Assembly: GCA_963792785.1 (NCBI GenBank)
Contig: CAWBXO010000004.1
Location: 496,001 to 560,000, forward strand
DNA from: CAWIMX01 sp963792785
GTDB taxonomy: Bacteria > Acidobacteriota > Vicinamibacteria > Vicinamibacterales > CAVVIG01
Reading direction: 5' to 3'
Length of the DNA: 64,000 nucleotides
How positions within the stretch are numbered: position 1 is the stretch's first letter; every line of letters starts with the position of its first letter. The notes beneath the pieces were generated by a model. It made no database searches. It was not told the DNA's origin and was given only the letters and a program-made list of their open reading frames with translations. The translations under genes and the position numbers were made by a program. Positions 52,360 to 61,059 of the stretch are shown piece by piece.

Positions 52360-53892
52360 GCGCCGTATACGACTCTGTGCTTGAGCCTGAGCGACGCTCC
52401 GCTCGAGGTCGATGCCGACGCGGTACTGGCTGAGGAACTGGTGCCCGACGATGCCGCCCAGCTGGAAGCCGAGGAGCGCGCTCGGCGCCTGCAGGTTCAG
52501 CACGACCACCGAGTAGTTGTCGTAGTGGATGCGATCGAACGCGAGGTTCACGCCCGGCAGCAGGAACGCGTCGCGATCCCAGCCCGACGTGCCGTAGACC
52601 TGCAGCGCGATGCGCCGCTGGCCCTCCGGGCGCCCGAGCGACGCCGCCACGGCCTGGCTGATCGAGATCACCTCCCCGCCGGTGTCCACGACGAAGCTCG
52701 TCCGCGTGCGCGCCGTCCACCACGCCCGACACCATCGCCAGGCGGTAGAGCCGCAGCGGCAGCTCGAAGTCGGCCGGCTCCTCGGGCAGGTGCTTGCCGA
52801 ACGTGATCTCCTGCGCTTGTAGTCGATCATCATCGAGTAGCCCAGCGCGAGCGGCGAGAAGCTCTCGGTCTCGCGCGTCGGGATGTCGCGCAGCGGCGGG
52901 TTCTTGATGATGCACGGCACGTTGCGCAGCTTGCAGCGTGCCGACCTCGAGCGTGTCGATGCGCGCGAGCTGCAGGCCGCGCAGCCCGACCTCGCCGACG
53001 CCGGCGCTCAGCGTGTAGGTGACGGGCTCGATGCCGCAGGCGCTGGGCCGTGCGCTCGTGTCACGACGGTGTTCTCCGATCCCGTGTCGACGACGAAGTC
53101 CTGCGGCGACGAGCCGTTCACACGCGACCCGCACGAGGATCTTGTCGTTCTCCAGACGGAACGGCACGTGGTAGACCTCGTCGCCGTCATCGCCGTCGGG
53201 CTGGAACGGCACGCGGTTGCCGAACGAGCGCAGGAAGCGGATCTCGGCGCGCGACCAGTTCGCCTTGTCGCTCGTGTCCTTGTTGGGCAGCAGGTTGACG
53301 TAGTTGCGCGTACGCGCCGGCCGCTTCCTCGAACCGGTGCATCCGCTCGTAGATCGAGCCGACCGTGTGGTGGATCTCGAGGTCGCGCGGCGCCAGGCGG
53401 AGCGCCGTCTGCGCCTCGTTCATCGCCTCGTCCAGCTGGCTGCGCGCGAGCAGCGCCCGCGCCATGCCGTGGTGGCCGCGCGCCAGGTCCGGGCTCGATC
53501 GCGAGCGGCGTCGCGGTACTGCGACCTCGGCGTCCTGGAACAGGCCCGTCGGCCCACAGCGCGTCGCCGTAGAGCGCCAGCGCCCCGGGGTCGTCCGGCG
53601 CGCTCTTCAACAGCTCCTCGGCCTGCGTGCGCGCGATGTCGAACTGCGCGACCCGCAGCGACGACTGGATGAAGCCGGGCCGCGCCCGCCGCACCACGTC
53701 GAAGTCGTCGCTCTGCACGGCCCGGCCGAACGCCTGGAACGCGTCGAGATAGCGCCCTTCGCCGAAGAGCAGCGTGCCGAGCTGAAGCTGGATTTCCGGG
53801 GTTTCCGACTGCGCCTCGGCGTGGGCGCGGATCACCAGGACGGCGGCGCCGACAACCAGGGCCAGGACAACGAAACGGACGCCGCGCAGCAT
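52360..53892 (-). CDS. Exported TPR protein with two retropepsin-like aspartyl protease domains; many indels
   Basis: ATG 53,892 after GGGAGG; signal or anchor segment (FVVLALVVGAAVLVI). TPR helices follow (QLGTLLFGEGRYLDAFQAFG, EAQTALRLAPRDLEIHHTVG). Two aspartyl-protease-like motifs come next: DFVVDTGSENTVV and SFVVDTGGEVISIS, the latter followed by LGGIVGHQFLSQYRVGIDLE. The left end is approximate because several frame changes occur between 52,700 and 53,750. Gag-like aspartyl proteases usually occur once per protein; a pair could form an internal dimer. Confidence 0.65.
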
Positions 53893-53971
53893 GGAACCTC
53901 CCCGCGCCACCGGTTTCGAGAAACGAACGCGCCGCGGGGGCTCAGCGATCGCGAGCCGCTGCGCCCGAGGG

Positions 53972-54442
53972 TCAGTGCGTGTACTGCTCGATCGACACGC
54001 CGTCGTACATCTGATCGACGCGCAGGATCTGGGTGTCGCGGCTGTAGCTCCCGAGCTCGTAGTCCTCGCTCATGATGAGCGCCTTCATCGGCTTGGTCGG
54101 GCACACTTCCGAGCACAGCCCGCAGAAGCTGCAGCGCGAGAGGTTGAAGTCGAAGTAGTCGAGGATCTTGATCTTCTGCCCGGGCTCGCGGTGGCCGCCG
54201 AGCGCGATCAGATCGTCGGGGCACGCCTTCGCGCACTGGTCGCAGACGATGCAGGTCTGCGCGCCGGTGCCCGGCTCGGTCTGCAGCCGCAGCACGCCGC
54301 GGAAGCGCGGCGCGGTCGGCCGCCGCTCGGCCGGATACTGGAAGGTGAACGCCGGCTGCGGCGTGTACTTCAGCGTGACCCACATGCCCTTCAGCAGATC
54401 GACGAGGAAGATGGTCTTGAAGAAGCGAATGATGGTCTGCAC
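53972..54442 (-). CDS. nuoI: NADH-quinone oxidoreductase subunit I
   Basis: 156 residues with two ferredoxin motifs, CIVCDQCAKACP and CSFCGLCSEVCP, for clusters N6a and N6b. GTG start at 54,442 overlaps the nuoB stop by one base. Part of the peripheral arm of complex I. Only nuoB and nuoI are present here; the usual neighbours nuoA, C, D and H are not in the window. Confidence 0.88.
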   Translation of the reverse strand: MQTIIRFFKTIFLVDLLKGMWVTLKYTPQPAFTFQYPAERRPTAPRFRGVLRLQTEPGTGAQTCIVCDQCAKACPDDLIALGGHREPGQKIKILDYFDFNLSRCSFCGLCSEVCPTKPMKALIMSEDYELGSYSRDTQILRVDQMYDGVSIEQYTH

Positions 54443-54981
54443 TATGCCCGCTCTCCGATCACCATCGTCGGCTCGGTGTCGCCGGACATGATCACGCGCT
54501 CCTTGCGGAGCACGGTGCCTTCCTTGCGAATCTTGTCCTGCAGCCGCATCAAGCCGTAGAGCAGCGCCTCGGGGCGCGGCGGGCACCCCGACACGTAGAC
54601 GTCCACGGGCACGACCTTGTCGACGCCCTGCAGCACGCTGTAGGTCGGGAACGGGCCGCCGGCGTTCGAGCAGCTGCCCATCGAGATCACCCACTTGGGC
54701 TCGGGCATCTGGTCGTAGAGGCGGCGCAGCACCGGCGCCATCTTCTTGGTCACCGTGCCGGCGACGATCATCAGGTCCGACTGCCGCGGCGAGGCGCGGA
54801 AGACCTCGGCGCCGAAGCGCGCGATGTCGAACCGCGACGCCGACGCCGCCATCATCTCGATGGCGCAGCACGCCAGGCCGAAGCCCATCGGCCAGATGGA
54901 CGACTCGCGCGCCCAGTTCAGCACGCGATCGATGCTCGTGGTGATGAAGTTGTCTTCGAAGCGGTGATCGATGAGGCCCAC
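54442..54981 (-). CDS. nuoB: NADH-quinone oxidoreductase subunit B
   Basis: 179 residues. The four Cys of cluster N2 are visible in FGLACCAIEMM, MGSCSNAGG and VSGCPPRPEALL. Start ATG 54,981. Electron transfer from N2 to quinone. It is followed directly by nuoI, which suggests a small split complex I operon. Confidence 0.92.
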   Translation of the reverse strand: MGLIDHRFEDNFITTSIDRVLNWARESSIWPMGFGLACCAIEMMAASASRFDIARFGAEVFRASPRQSDLMIVAGTVTKKMAPVLRRLYDQMPEPKWVISMGSCSNAGGPFPTYSVLQGVDKVVPVDVYVSGCPPRPEALLYGLMRLQDKIRKEGTVLRKERVIMSGDTEPTMVIGERA

Positions 54982-55169
54982 GGTGGTCCTTATATTATGC
55001 CAGCGGCTGGAGGTTGGCTACGCTGCGTAACTCGTTCTCTCTCCGAGAGTTCCCTCCCAGACTGTACCTCGGCCGGGCGCAGAAGTGTCAACGCCGCCCC
55101 GGCGGCCCGCCTGTGACTTTCGCGGCGACGCGCGGTCTAACCCCGGTAATCCCCCCGAATGGAGTGGTC

Positions 55170-55559
55170 ATGACACGCGGACGATGGGTGGCGGTGGCCG
55201 TGGCGGTCGCGACGGCGGCATGCGCCGGCGGCGCCGGCGCGCCGGCCTCCCCCACGCCGATCAACGAGCCGGTGGCGACGACCACCATCACGATCGCCAA
55301 CAACGTGGCGACGCCGCAGGACATCGTGGTGGCCGTGGGCAGCCGCGTGACGTTCGTGAACCACGACACCATCTCCCACGACATGCACTCGGATCCGCAC
55401 CCCGAGCACACCGACTGCGAGCCGCTCAATCAGGTGGGATTCCTGAATCCGGGCGAGAGCCGCGAGAGCGGCAACCTGACGACCGCAAAGATCTGCGGAT
55501 TCCACGACCACGAGCTGCCCACCGTGGCCGGGCTGAACGGCACGATCACGATCAAGTAG
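55170..55559 (+). CDS. Exported cupredoxin-like protein
   Basis: 129 residues with a signal peptide and lipobox-like TAACAG; GGAG before the ATG. The cupredoxin part has TITIANNVATPQDIVVAVGS, VTFVNHDTISHDMHSD and AKICGFHDHE, which would give type-1 copper ligands His, Cys and His. Likely a periplasmic copper electron carrier. Two ligand-rich extra His and Asp residues (DMHSDPHPEHTD) may bind further metal. Confidence 0.8.
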   Translation: MTRGRWVAVAVAVATAACAGGAGAPASPTPINEPVATTTITIANNVATPQDIVVAVGSRVTFVNHDTISHDMHSDPHPEHTDCEPLNQVGFLNPGESRESGNLTTAKICGFHDHELPTVAGLNGTITIK

Positions 55560-55657
55560 TGCGGACCTTCCGACTTCGCCAAGGCTGCGTCGGACAGGTC
55601 AGGTCCGCCGTTCCGCCAGGTGGCACGCCCCTCGTCGTTTGGGGCACAATCCAGTTG

Positions 55658-56887
55658 ATGCGGTGCCCAAGTCGCGCCCTGGCAATCCTCGCCGTGCTCC
55701 TGCTGGCCTCCGCGACGGCCGCGCGCGCGCACGACGTCGTGGTCGAGCAGGTCGTCGGCGTGACCGTCCGGCCGCAGGGCGACCGTCTGCTCGTGCACCT
55801 CCACGTGCCGGTCACCGCCCTGCCCGGGGCGAACCTGCCACACCGGCCCGATGGCACGCTCGACACGGCCGCCCTGGGCGGACTTCTCGACGTCGTCGCT
55901 GGCGACATCAGTCGGAATCTCAATCCCTGGCAGGACGAATCGCCGCTCCCGGCTCCAGCCGCATCGGCCAGTCTCACCGCCGACCTGGCCGCGGTGGAGA
56001 TCGACCTCACGTACACGACCGGCGGCGCGGCCGGTCCATTCTCCGCGAGGCTGAACGCCTTCACGGGGACACGGCTCGCGCCCGTGCGCACCGATGTCAG
56101 CTACGCCCCTCCGTCGGGACCGGCCCAGACGATGACCATCCGCGGCGAGGCGGTGCGCGTGTCGTTCGACCCGGCATCCGTCGGGGTGATCAGGGATTTC
56201 ATGGCGCGCGCGCTCCGGAACGTGCTCGACGGCGGCGATCAGCTCCTGTTTCTCGCGTGCCTGCTGCTGCCGATGCGCCGTCTGCGGTACGCCGGCGCCG
56301 CGTTCGCGGCGATGCTGGCCGGACAGGCACTGGCGATCGCGGGGAGCGTCCTCGCGCCGGGGGTGACGTCGTCCGCCCTGGCGCCGGCCGCCCTCGTCGG
56401 ATCGTCGGCGGTCGTCATCGCGGCGCTGCAGCCGGTGGTGCAGGCGCGCCTGCGGTGGGTGCTGGCCCTGGCGGCCGCGTTCGGCGTGCTCAACGGCCTG
56501 GCGTTCGGCGGCACGCTCGCCGGCGCGCGCCAGTTCGCCGGGTCGCACGCCGGGCTCGCGATCCTCACCTTCCTCGCGATCGTGCTGGCCGGCGAGATCT
56601 GGCTGGCGGCGATCGGGCGCGGCGTGCGCGTCTGGGTCGACGGACTCGGCGCGCCGGATCGCATGCTCACGTTCCTGGCGGCCGCGCTGATCGTGCACGC
56701 GGCGCTCCATCGCATCGTCGATCGGGCCGCGGCGCTGGCGGCGGCGACGGGATTCGGCGCGCTGGAGGCGATGGCGTGGCTGTCGGTCGGCTGGGCGGCC
56801 GTCCTGGTGGTGGTGGCCGCGAGCGAGGCCCTGCGGCAGCGGACGACGGGCGTCCCGGCGAGCGCCGCGGGCCCGGCTCAGGCGTGA
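55658..56887 (+). CDS. HupE/UreJ-family membrane protein
   Basis: 409 residues. Signal peptide (ALAILAVLLLASATAARAH), a periplasmic domain of about 170 residues (VVGVTVRPQGDRLLVHLHVP) and a C-terminal membrane part with GGDQLLFLACLLLPMR and AFGVLNGLAFGGTLA, the HupE/UreJ_2 pattern. Members are thought to pass nickel or cobalt; direct evidence is thin. First gene of an overlapping six-gene run with a metal-type ABC transporter. Confidence 0.78.
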   Translation: MRCPSRALAILAVLLLASATAARAHDVVVEQVVGVTVRPQGDRLLVHLHVPVTALPGANLPHRPDGTLDTAALGGLLDVVAGDISRNLNPWQDESPLPAPAASASLTADLAAVEIDLTYTTGGAAGPFSARLNAFTGTRLAPVRTDVSYAPPSGPAQTMTIRGEAVRVSFDPASVGVIRDFMARALRNVLDGGDQLLFLACLLLPMRRLRYAGAAFAAMLAGQALAIAGSVLAPGVTSSALAPAALVGSSAVVIAALQPVVQARLRWVLALAAAFGVLNGLAFGGTLAGARQFAGSHAGLAILTFLAIVLAGEIWLAAIGRGVRVWVDGLGAPDRMLTFLAAALIVHAALHRIVDRAAALAAATGFGALEAMAWLSVGWAAVLVVVAASEALRQRTTGVPASAAGPAQA

Positions 56888-57537
56888 TGGCGGGCCAGAC
56901 GCCGCGATCGTCGATCGGATCGTCGCGGATCGGATCGTCGCGCAAGGGATGGCGCGAGCGCGCGGGCGTCCTCGTGCTGGCGGCGGGCATCGTCAGCGTC
57001 GTCGCGGTGTATCTGTTCCTGACGGGCGGGAGCCGCGGTGACGCCGGGCGCAACCTGCTGCCGTACCAGGCGCTGGTCGCGACGATGCCGGCGCCGGATC
57101 AGCAGATGTTCACGGCCATTCGCCAGGGCCTCGTGGCGGCGGAAGCCGACCGCGCGCGGACGTCGACGTGGCCGGAACCGGCGGCGTTGGCCGCGGCGGG
57201 CGCCGCGCCGTTCGCGGCCGGCGCGGATGGTCCGGCGTACGAGTGGTCGCGCCTGCAGCAGGACACGATCGTCGACTACTTCGGACAGCCGAGCGATCGG
57301 TCGCGGCCCGCCTGGCTGCTCGAGATTCAGGAGCCCGAGCCGGGCCTGCCGCCCGATCCGGCGCCGGAGGATCAGGAGCACCACCGGCTGCCCGACGGCA
57401 CGATGCTCCACGTGTACGTCTGGATGCACCCGTACGGCGGCCAGGTGCCGGTGGGGTTCGTCCGCCAGCCGCAGAACGCGGGGTGGACCGAGGTGTTCGC
57501 GACGCCGCCGAATCCGACGTACTACAACAGGAGGTAA
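56887..57537 (+). CDS. Membrane-anchored protein, paralogue 1 (DUF6162-like)
   Basis: 216 residues. One N-terminal membrane helix (GVLVLAAGIVSVVAVYLFLT) and a periplasmic domain with LLPYQALVATMPAPDQQMFT, WLLEIQEPEPGLPPDPAPED and HHRLPDGTMLHVYVWMHPYG. The same blocks occur in the last gene of the operon (60,047-60,703). It overlaps the HupE stop by one base. DUF6162 is my best family guess. It may help the transporter's binding protein. Confidence 0.65.
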   Translation: MAGQTPRSSIGSSRIGSSRKGWRERAGVLVLAAGIVSVVAVYLFLTGGSRGDAGRNLLPYQALVATMPAPDQQMFTAIRQGLVAAEADRARTSTWPEPAALAAAGAAPFAAGADGPAYEWSRLQQDTIVDYFGQPSDRSRPAWLLEIQEPEPGLPPDPAPEDQEHHRLPDGTMLHVYVWMHPYGGQVPVGFVRQPQNAGWTEVFATPPNPTYYNRR

Positions 57538-57542
57538 GAGAG

Positions 57543-58441
57543 ATGTCCGCCCGTCCGCCCGGCTTGCGCGCGCTGTCCTGTCGGCCGCGATCGTCGCCTG
57601 CGGCGCCACGGCATCGGCCCAGACGCGGCCGACGCTCAAGATCGGCGTCACGCTGCATCCGTACTACTCGTGGACGAGCAACATCGTCGGCGATCTGCCC
57701 GGCTACGAGGTGCGGTCGATCCTGCCGGGGGACATCGACGCCGGCGACTACCAGCCCCGCCCGGAAGACATCAAGAAGCTGGCCGATCTCGACGCGATCG
57801 TGATCAACGGCATCGGCCACGACGACTTCATCCTGCCGATGATCAAGGCGTCGGGGAACACGCAGATCGTCATCATCCGGCCGAACGAGACGACGCCGCA
57901 GATCCGGTCGGCGCACGGCAACGGCGTCAACTCGCACACCTTCATTTCCTTCACGAACGCGATCCAGCAGACCTACGCCATCGAGAAAGCGATCGCGGCG
58001 CTGCGGCCGTCCGACGCGGTCGCGCTGCAGCGGAACGCGTCGGACTACGCGCGCCGGCTCCGGCTGATCAAGGCGAAAGCGGCGCAGCGGCTCGCCGAGG
58101 CGAAGATCACGCGCGTCGTGACCGTGCACGACGGGTATGGCTACCTGATGCAGGAATTCGGCCTCGAGATCGCCGGCGTCGTGCAGCCCGCGCACGGGCT
58201 GACCCCGTCGGCGTCGGAGCTGCGCGACATGGTCGATCTGCTGCGGAACGAGCATATCCGCGTGGTGTTCAGCGAGGAGACGTTCCCCGAAGCCATGCTC
58301 AACGTGCTGCGCGACGAGGCCGGCGTGAAGGTGTACATCATCTCGCACATCGCCTCGGGCGCGTTCACGGCCGACAAGTTCGAGAAGGAGATGCAGGCGA
58401 ACGTCGACACGATGGTCCGCGCGCTGGTCGACGAGGCATGA
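57543..58441 (+). CDS. Metal-type ABC transporter substrate-binding protein (frameshift near start)
   Basis: About 298 residues of the ZnuA/TroA family: IGVTLHPYYSWTSNIVGDLP, the long helix AKAAQRLAEAKITRVVTVHD, VVFSEETFPEAM. The usual DPH.YEP loop His is absent (DIDAGDYQPRPEDI), and NGIGHDDF and ISHIASG bring other His residues, so the metal site differs. The signal peptide (VLSAAIVACGATASAQ) is out of frame with ATG 57,543 by one base, probably a lost base. The stop overlaps the ATPase start. Confidence 0.78.
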
Positions 58442-59172
58442 GCGAGTCCGCGGCCCCGGACGTTCTGCTGGAGATCGAGGGACTCGTGGTGCGGGTCCAC
58501 GGCGATACGCTGCTCGACGACGTCGGCCTGCGCGTCGGGCGCGGCAGCATTCACGTGCTCGTCGGGCCCAACGGCGCGGGCAAGAGCACGCTCGTGGCCG
58601 CCGTGCTGAACCAGATCGCATTCACCGGGCGGATCGAATTGAACTGGACGGCGAACGGCGCCGTCGGCTACGTCCCGCAGAACTTCGCCGTCGACCCCAC
58701 GCTGCCGGTCACGGTCGGTGACTTCCTGGCGCTGACGCGCCAGCGGCGGCCCGTGTGCCTGGGGCTCACGCGCACGAGCCGCGACGCCGCGGCGCGGCTG
58801 CTCGGGCGCGTCGGCCTGCCGGGCCTGGAGGGCCGCCCGCTCGCGGTGCTCTCGGGCGGCGAGCTGCGCCGCGTGCTGCTCGCGCACGCGCTCGAGCCGG
58901 AGCCCGAGCTGCTGGTGCTCGACGAGCCCGGCGCGGGCCTCGACGAGACGGCGCTCGCCACGTTCGAGGACATCCTGCGGCAGCTCCGCCGGGCCGGGCG
59001 CACGACGATCCTGATGGTGTCGCACGATCTCGAGCAGGTGCAGCGGCTCGCCGATCGCGTGACCGTGCTCGATCGCCGCGTCGTGGCCGACGGCCCGCCG
59101 TCGGTCCTCGCCTCCGCGCACGTGCGCGAGCTGATTCCGGCGCCCGAAGGCCGGCGGGCGGTGCGGGCGTGA
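58438..59172 (+). CDS. Metal-type ABC transporter ATP-binding protein
   Basis: 244 residues. Walker A GPNGAGKST, signature LSGGELRR, Walker B LLVLDEPGAGLDE, switch His in SHDLEQV. It lies between the binding protein (four-base overlap) and the permease (four-base overlap), so a complete importer is encoded. Confidence 0.92.
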   Translation: MSESAAPDVLLEIEGLVVRVHGDTLLDDVGLRVGRGSIHVLVGPNGAGKSTLVAAVLNQIAFTGRIELNWTANGAVGYVPQNFAVDPTLPVTVGDFLALTRQRRPVCLGLTRTSRDAAARLLGRVGLPGLEGRPLAVLSGGELRRVLLAHALEPEPELLVLDEPGAGLDETALATFEDILRQLRRAGRTTILMVSHDLEQVQRLADRVTVLDRRVVADGPPSVLASAHVRELIPAPEGRRAVRA

Positions 59173-60050
59173 CGGCGTTCTACGGCTGGTTCGCCGACCT
59201 CGCCGCGCGCGGCATCCTGCCGAGCGACTTCCAGTACCCGTTCCTCATCCGCGGGTTCCTGTGCGTCCTCATCATCGCGCCGATCCTCGGCGGCATGAGC
59301 CATCTCGTCGTGACGCGGCGCATGGCGTTCTTCAGCGCGGCCCTCGGCCAGGCGGCGATCACCGGCGTGGCGCTGGGGCTGCTCCTGGGCGAGCCGCTCA
59401 ACGCGCCGTACGGCGGGATGTTCGGCTTCTGCCTGCTCGCCACGCTGGGCATGGTGTACGTGAAGCGGCACGCGACGCTGCCGCCCGACACGCTCATCGG
59501 CGTGTTCCATGCGCTGACGCTCGGTCTCGGCCTGTGCCTGCTCGTGGCGCTCACGCGGCAGTTCAACGTGCACCAGGTGGAGTCGGTGCTCTTCGGCAGC
59601 CTGCTCACCGTCACCGACACCGACCTGCTCCTGCTCGTCGCCGTCGGCTGCATCGTCGTCGCGCTGCTCGTGCGCGAGTACAACCACCTGCTGCTCGACA
59701 GCCTGAGCCCGCCGCTCGCGACCGTCGCGGGCGCCGAGCCCGCCTATCTCGAGTACTTCTTCGCGCTCCTCCTCACGCTGGCCATCGTCGTGAGCCTGAA
59801 GATCATCGGCGCGCTGCTCGTCGAGGCGCTCGTCGTCGTGCCCGCGGCCGCGGCCAGAAACGTCTCGAACGGCACGCGCGCCTATCTGGCCTGGAGCGTC
59901 GCCATCGCGTTCCTCGCCGGCGCCGGCGGCCTCGGCGTGTCGACGCGCTTCCTGGTGCCCACCGGCGGCGCGGTCGTGCTCGCCGTGACGGCGCTGTTCT
60001 TCGTGACGCTCACCGTGCGATCGGTCCGCCGGCGGTGGGACGCCTCGTGA
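59169..60050 (+). CDS. Metal-type ABC transporter permease
   Basis: 293 residues from GTG 59,169, with about eight membrane helices: GILPSDFQYPFLIRGFLCVL, HLVVTRRMAFFSAALGQAAI, SVLFGSLLTVTDTDLLLL and LEYFFALLLTLAIVVSLKII. These match the ZnuB/MntB family (DUF/ABC-3). Substrate by family is zinc, manganese or iron; the altered binding protein leaves it open. Confidence 0.9.
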   Translation: MTAFYGWFADLAARGILPSDFQYPFLIRGFLCVLIIAPILGGMSHLVVTRRMAFFSAALGQAAITGVALGLLLGEPLNAPYGGMFGFCLLATLGMVYVKRHATLPPDTLIGVFHALTLGLGLCLLVALTRQFNVHQVESVLFGSLLTVTDTDLLLLVAVGCIVVALLVREYNHLLLDSLSPPLATVAGAEPAYLEYFFALLLTLAIVVSLKIIGALLVEALVVVPAAAARNVSNGTRAYLAWSVAIAFLAGAGGLGVSTRFLVPTGGAVVLAVTALFFVTLTVRSVRRRWDAS

Positions 60051-60703
60051 GCGCGCCCGCGATGGCCGTCCGCCGCGTGCGCGTCGAGCCGCCGTCCGCG
60101 CGCACCGAACTGGGCCACGTGTGCCGCGTGGGACTGGCGATCGTGATCGCGGCGTGGATATGGCTGGGCGTCGACAGCACGCTGTTCAACGACGCGGCCG
60201 CCGGCAGCCAGCTGCTGCCCTTCCAGGAACTGGTGCTGAACCGTCCGGGCACCGAGCAGCGGATGTTCACGGCGCTGCAGGAAGGGCTGATCGAAGCCGA
60301 GGCGCGCCGGAGCGACACGGGCGCGTGGCCGACGGTCGCCGAGCTGGCGGACGAGGGCATCCCCCCGTTTGCGTTCGACCCGACCCTCCGCGAGCGGTAT
60401 ACGTGGCACCTCGTCCGGGCCGGCGCGACGGTGAACTACCTCGGCGTGCCCGAGCGCGCGGAGGCGCCGTCCTGGCTGCTCCTGGTGCAGGAGCCGATCC
60501 CGGGCGCGCCGCCAGACACCGCGCGCGAGGACGAGGAGCACAACCGGCTCGTCACCGGCGAGATGCTCCACGTGTCGACGTGGGTGCGCGCGGGCGGGCC
60601 CGTGGCGGTCGCGCTGGTGACGGTGCCGCAGTCAGAGGGATGGACGGAGCTCTTCGCGGTCGGGCCGTCGCTGGCGCACGCGCCGGCCGTCCGGCCCAGC
60701 TGA
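60047..60703 (+). CDS. Membrane-anchored protein, paralogue 2 (DUF6162-like)
   Basis: 218 residues from GTG 60,047 (GTGA overlap with the permease). Membrane helix AIVIAAWIWLGVDSTLF, then SQLLPFQELVLNRPGTEQRM, EAPSWLLLVQEPIPGAPPDT and GEMLHVSTWVRAGGP, matching the paralogue at 56,887-57,537 block by block. Twin copies at both ends of one transporter operon suggest a paired function. Confidence 0.65.
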   Translation: MSAPAMAVRRVRVEPPSARTELGHVCRVGLAIVIAAWIWLGVDSTLFNDAAAGSQLLPFQELVLNRPGTEQRMFTALQEGLIEAEARRSDTGAWPTVAELADEGIPPFAFDPTLRERYTWHLVRAGATVNYLGVPERAEAPSWLLLVQEPIPGAPPDTAREDEEHNRLVTGEMLHVSTWVRAGGPVAVALVTVPQSEGWTELFAVGPSLAHAPAVRPS

Positions 60704-60771
60704 CGATCGAGCGAGTCCAGACGACTACTCTAGCTAGTGGCGTGTATCGATCGCATCAGTACCACGGTGAT

Positions 60772-60982
60772 GAACCACGGAGACGCAGAGGCTCGGAGGA
60801 TCGTGAGGTCGTCGCCGGCCTGCGGTGCAGGCCGGCCGCCAGGGCGAACGATCCGGACACGCAAGGCGGCAGGCGCGGGAGACGGGCCTTGCGTGTCCGG
60901 ATCGTTCGCCCTGGCTGGCGCCGCAGATGCGGCGCCGACGACCGGCAACGCTCGGCTCTCGGTGTCTCCGTGCCTCTGTGGT
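60772..60982. repeat. Dispersed repeat A, copy 2
   Basis: TGAACCACGGAGACGCAGAG at the left, CTCCGTGCCTCTGTGGT at the right, inner arms CGAACGATCCGGACACGCAA and TTGCGTGTCCGGATCGTTCG, and the core GGCGCCGCAGATGCGGCGCC. Length and order match copy 1 at 43,219-43,430. With repeat C it fills the 350-base gap 60,704-61,053, where I see no gene. Confidence 0.75.
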
Positions 60983-61010
60983 CGGGATCGAAAACCGGCT
61001 CGTCGAACGA

Positions 61011-61059
61011 TGCACGAAGCACCGGAGCGCTACAGAGAACTGGAAAGCGCTCTCTAGGC
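61011..61059 (-). repeat. Dispersed repeat C, copy 2
   Basis: On the minus strand CCTAGAGAGCGCTTTCCAGT and on to CGGTGCTTCGTGC, matching 37,848-37,893. The TAG of the desaturase gene lies inside it at 61,054-61,056. Confidence 0.75.

Noticed and set aside
48711..53892. Decaying pseudogenes
   Set aside because: Domain motifs remain intact throughout and removing single bases restores frames; true decay would also show substitutions in key residues and stop codons in all frames.
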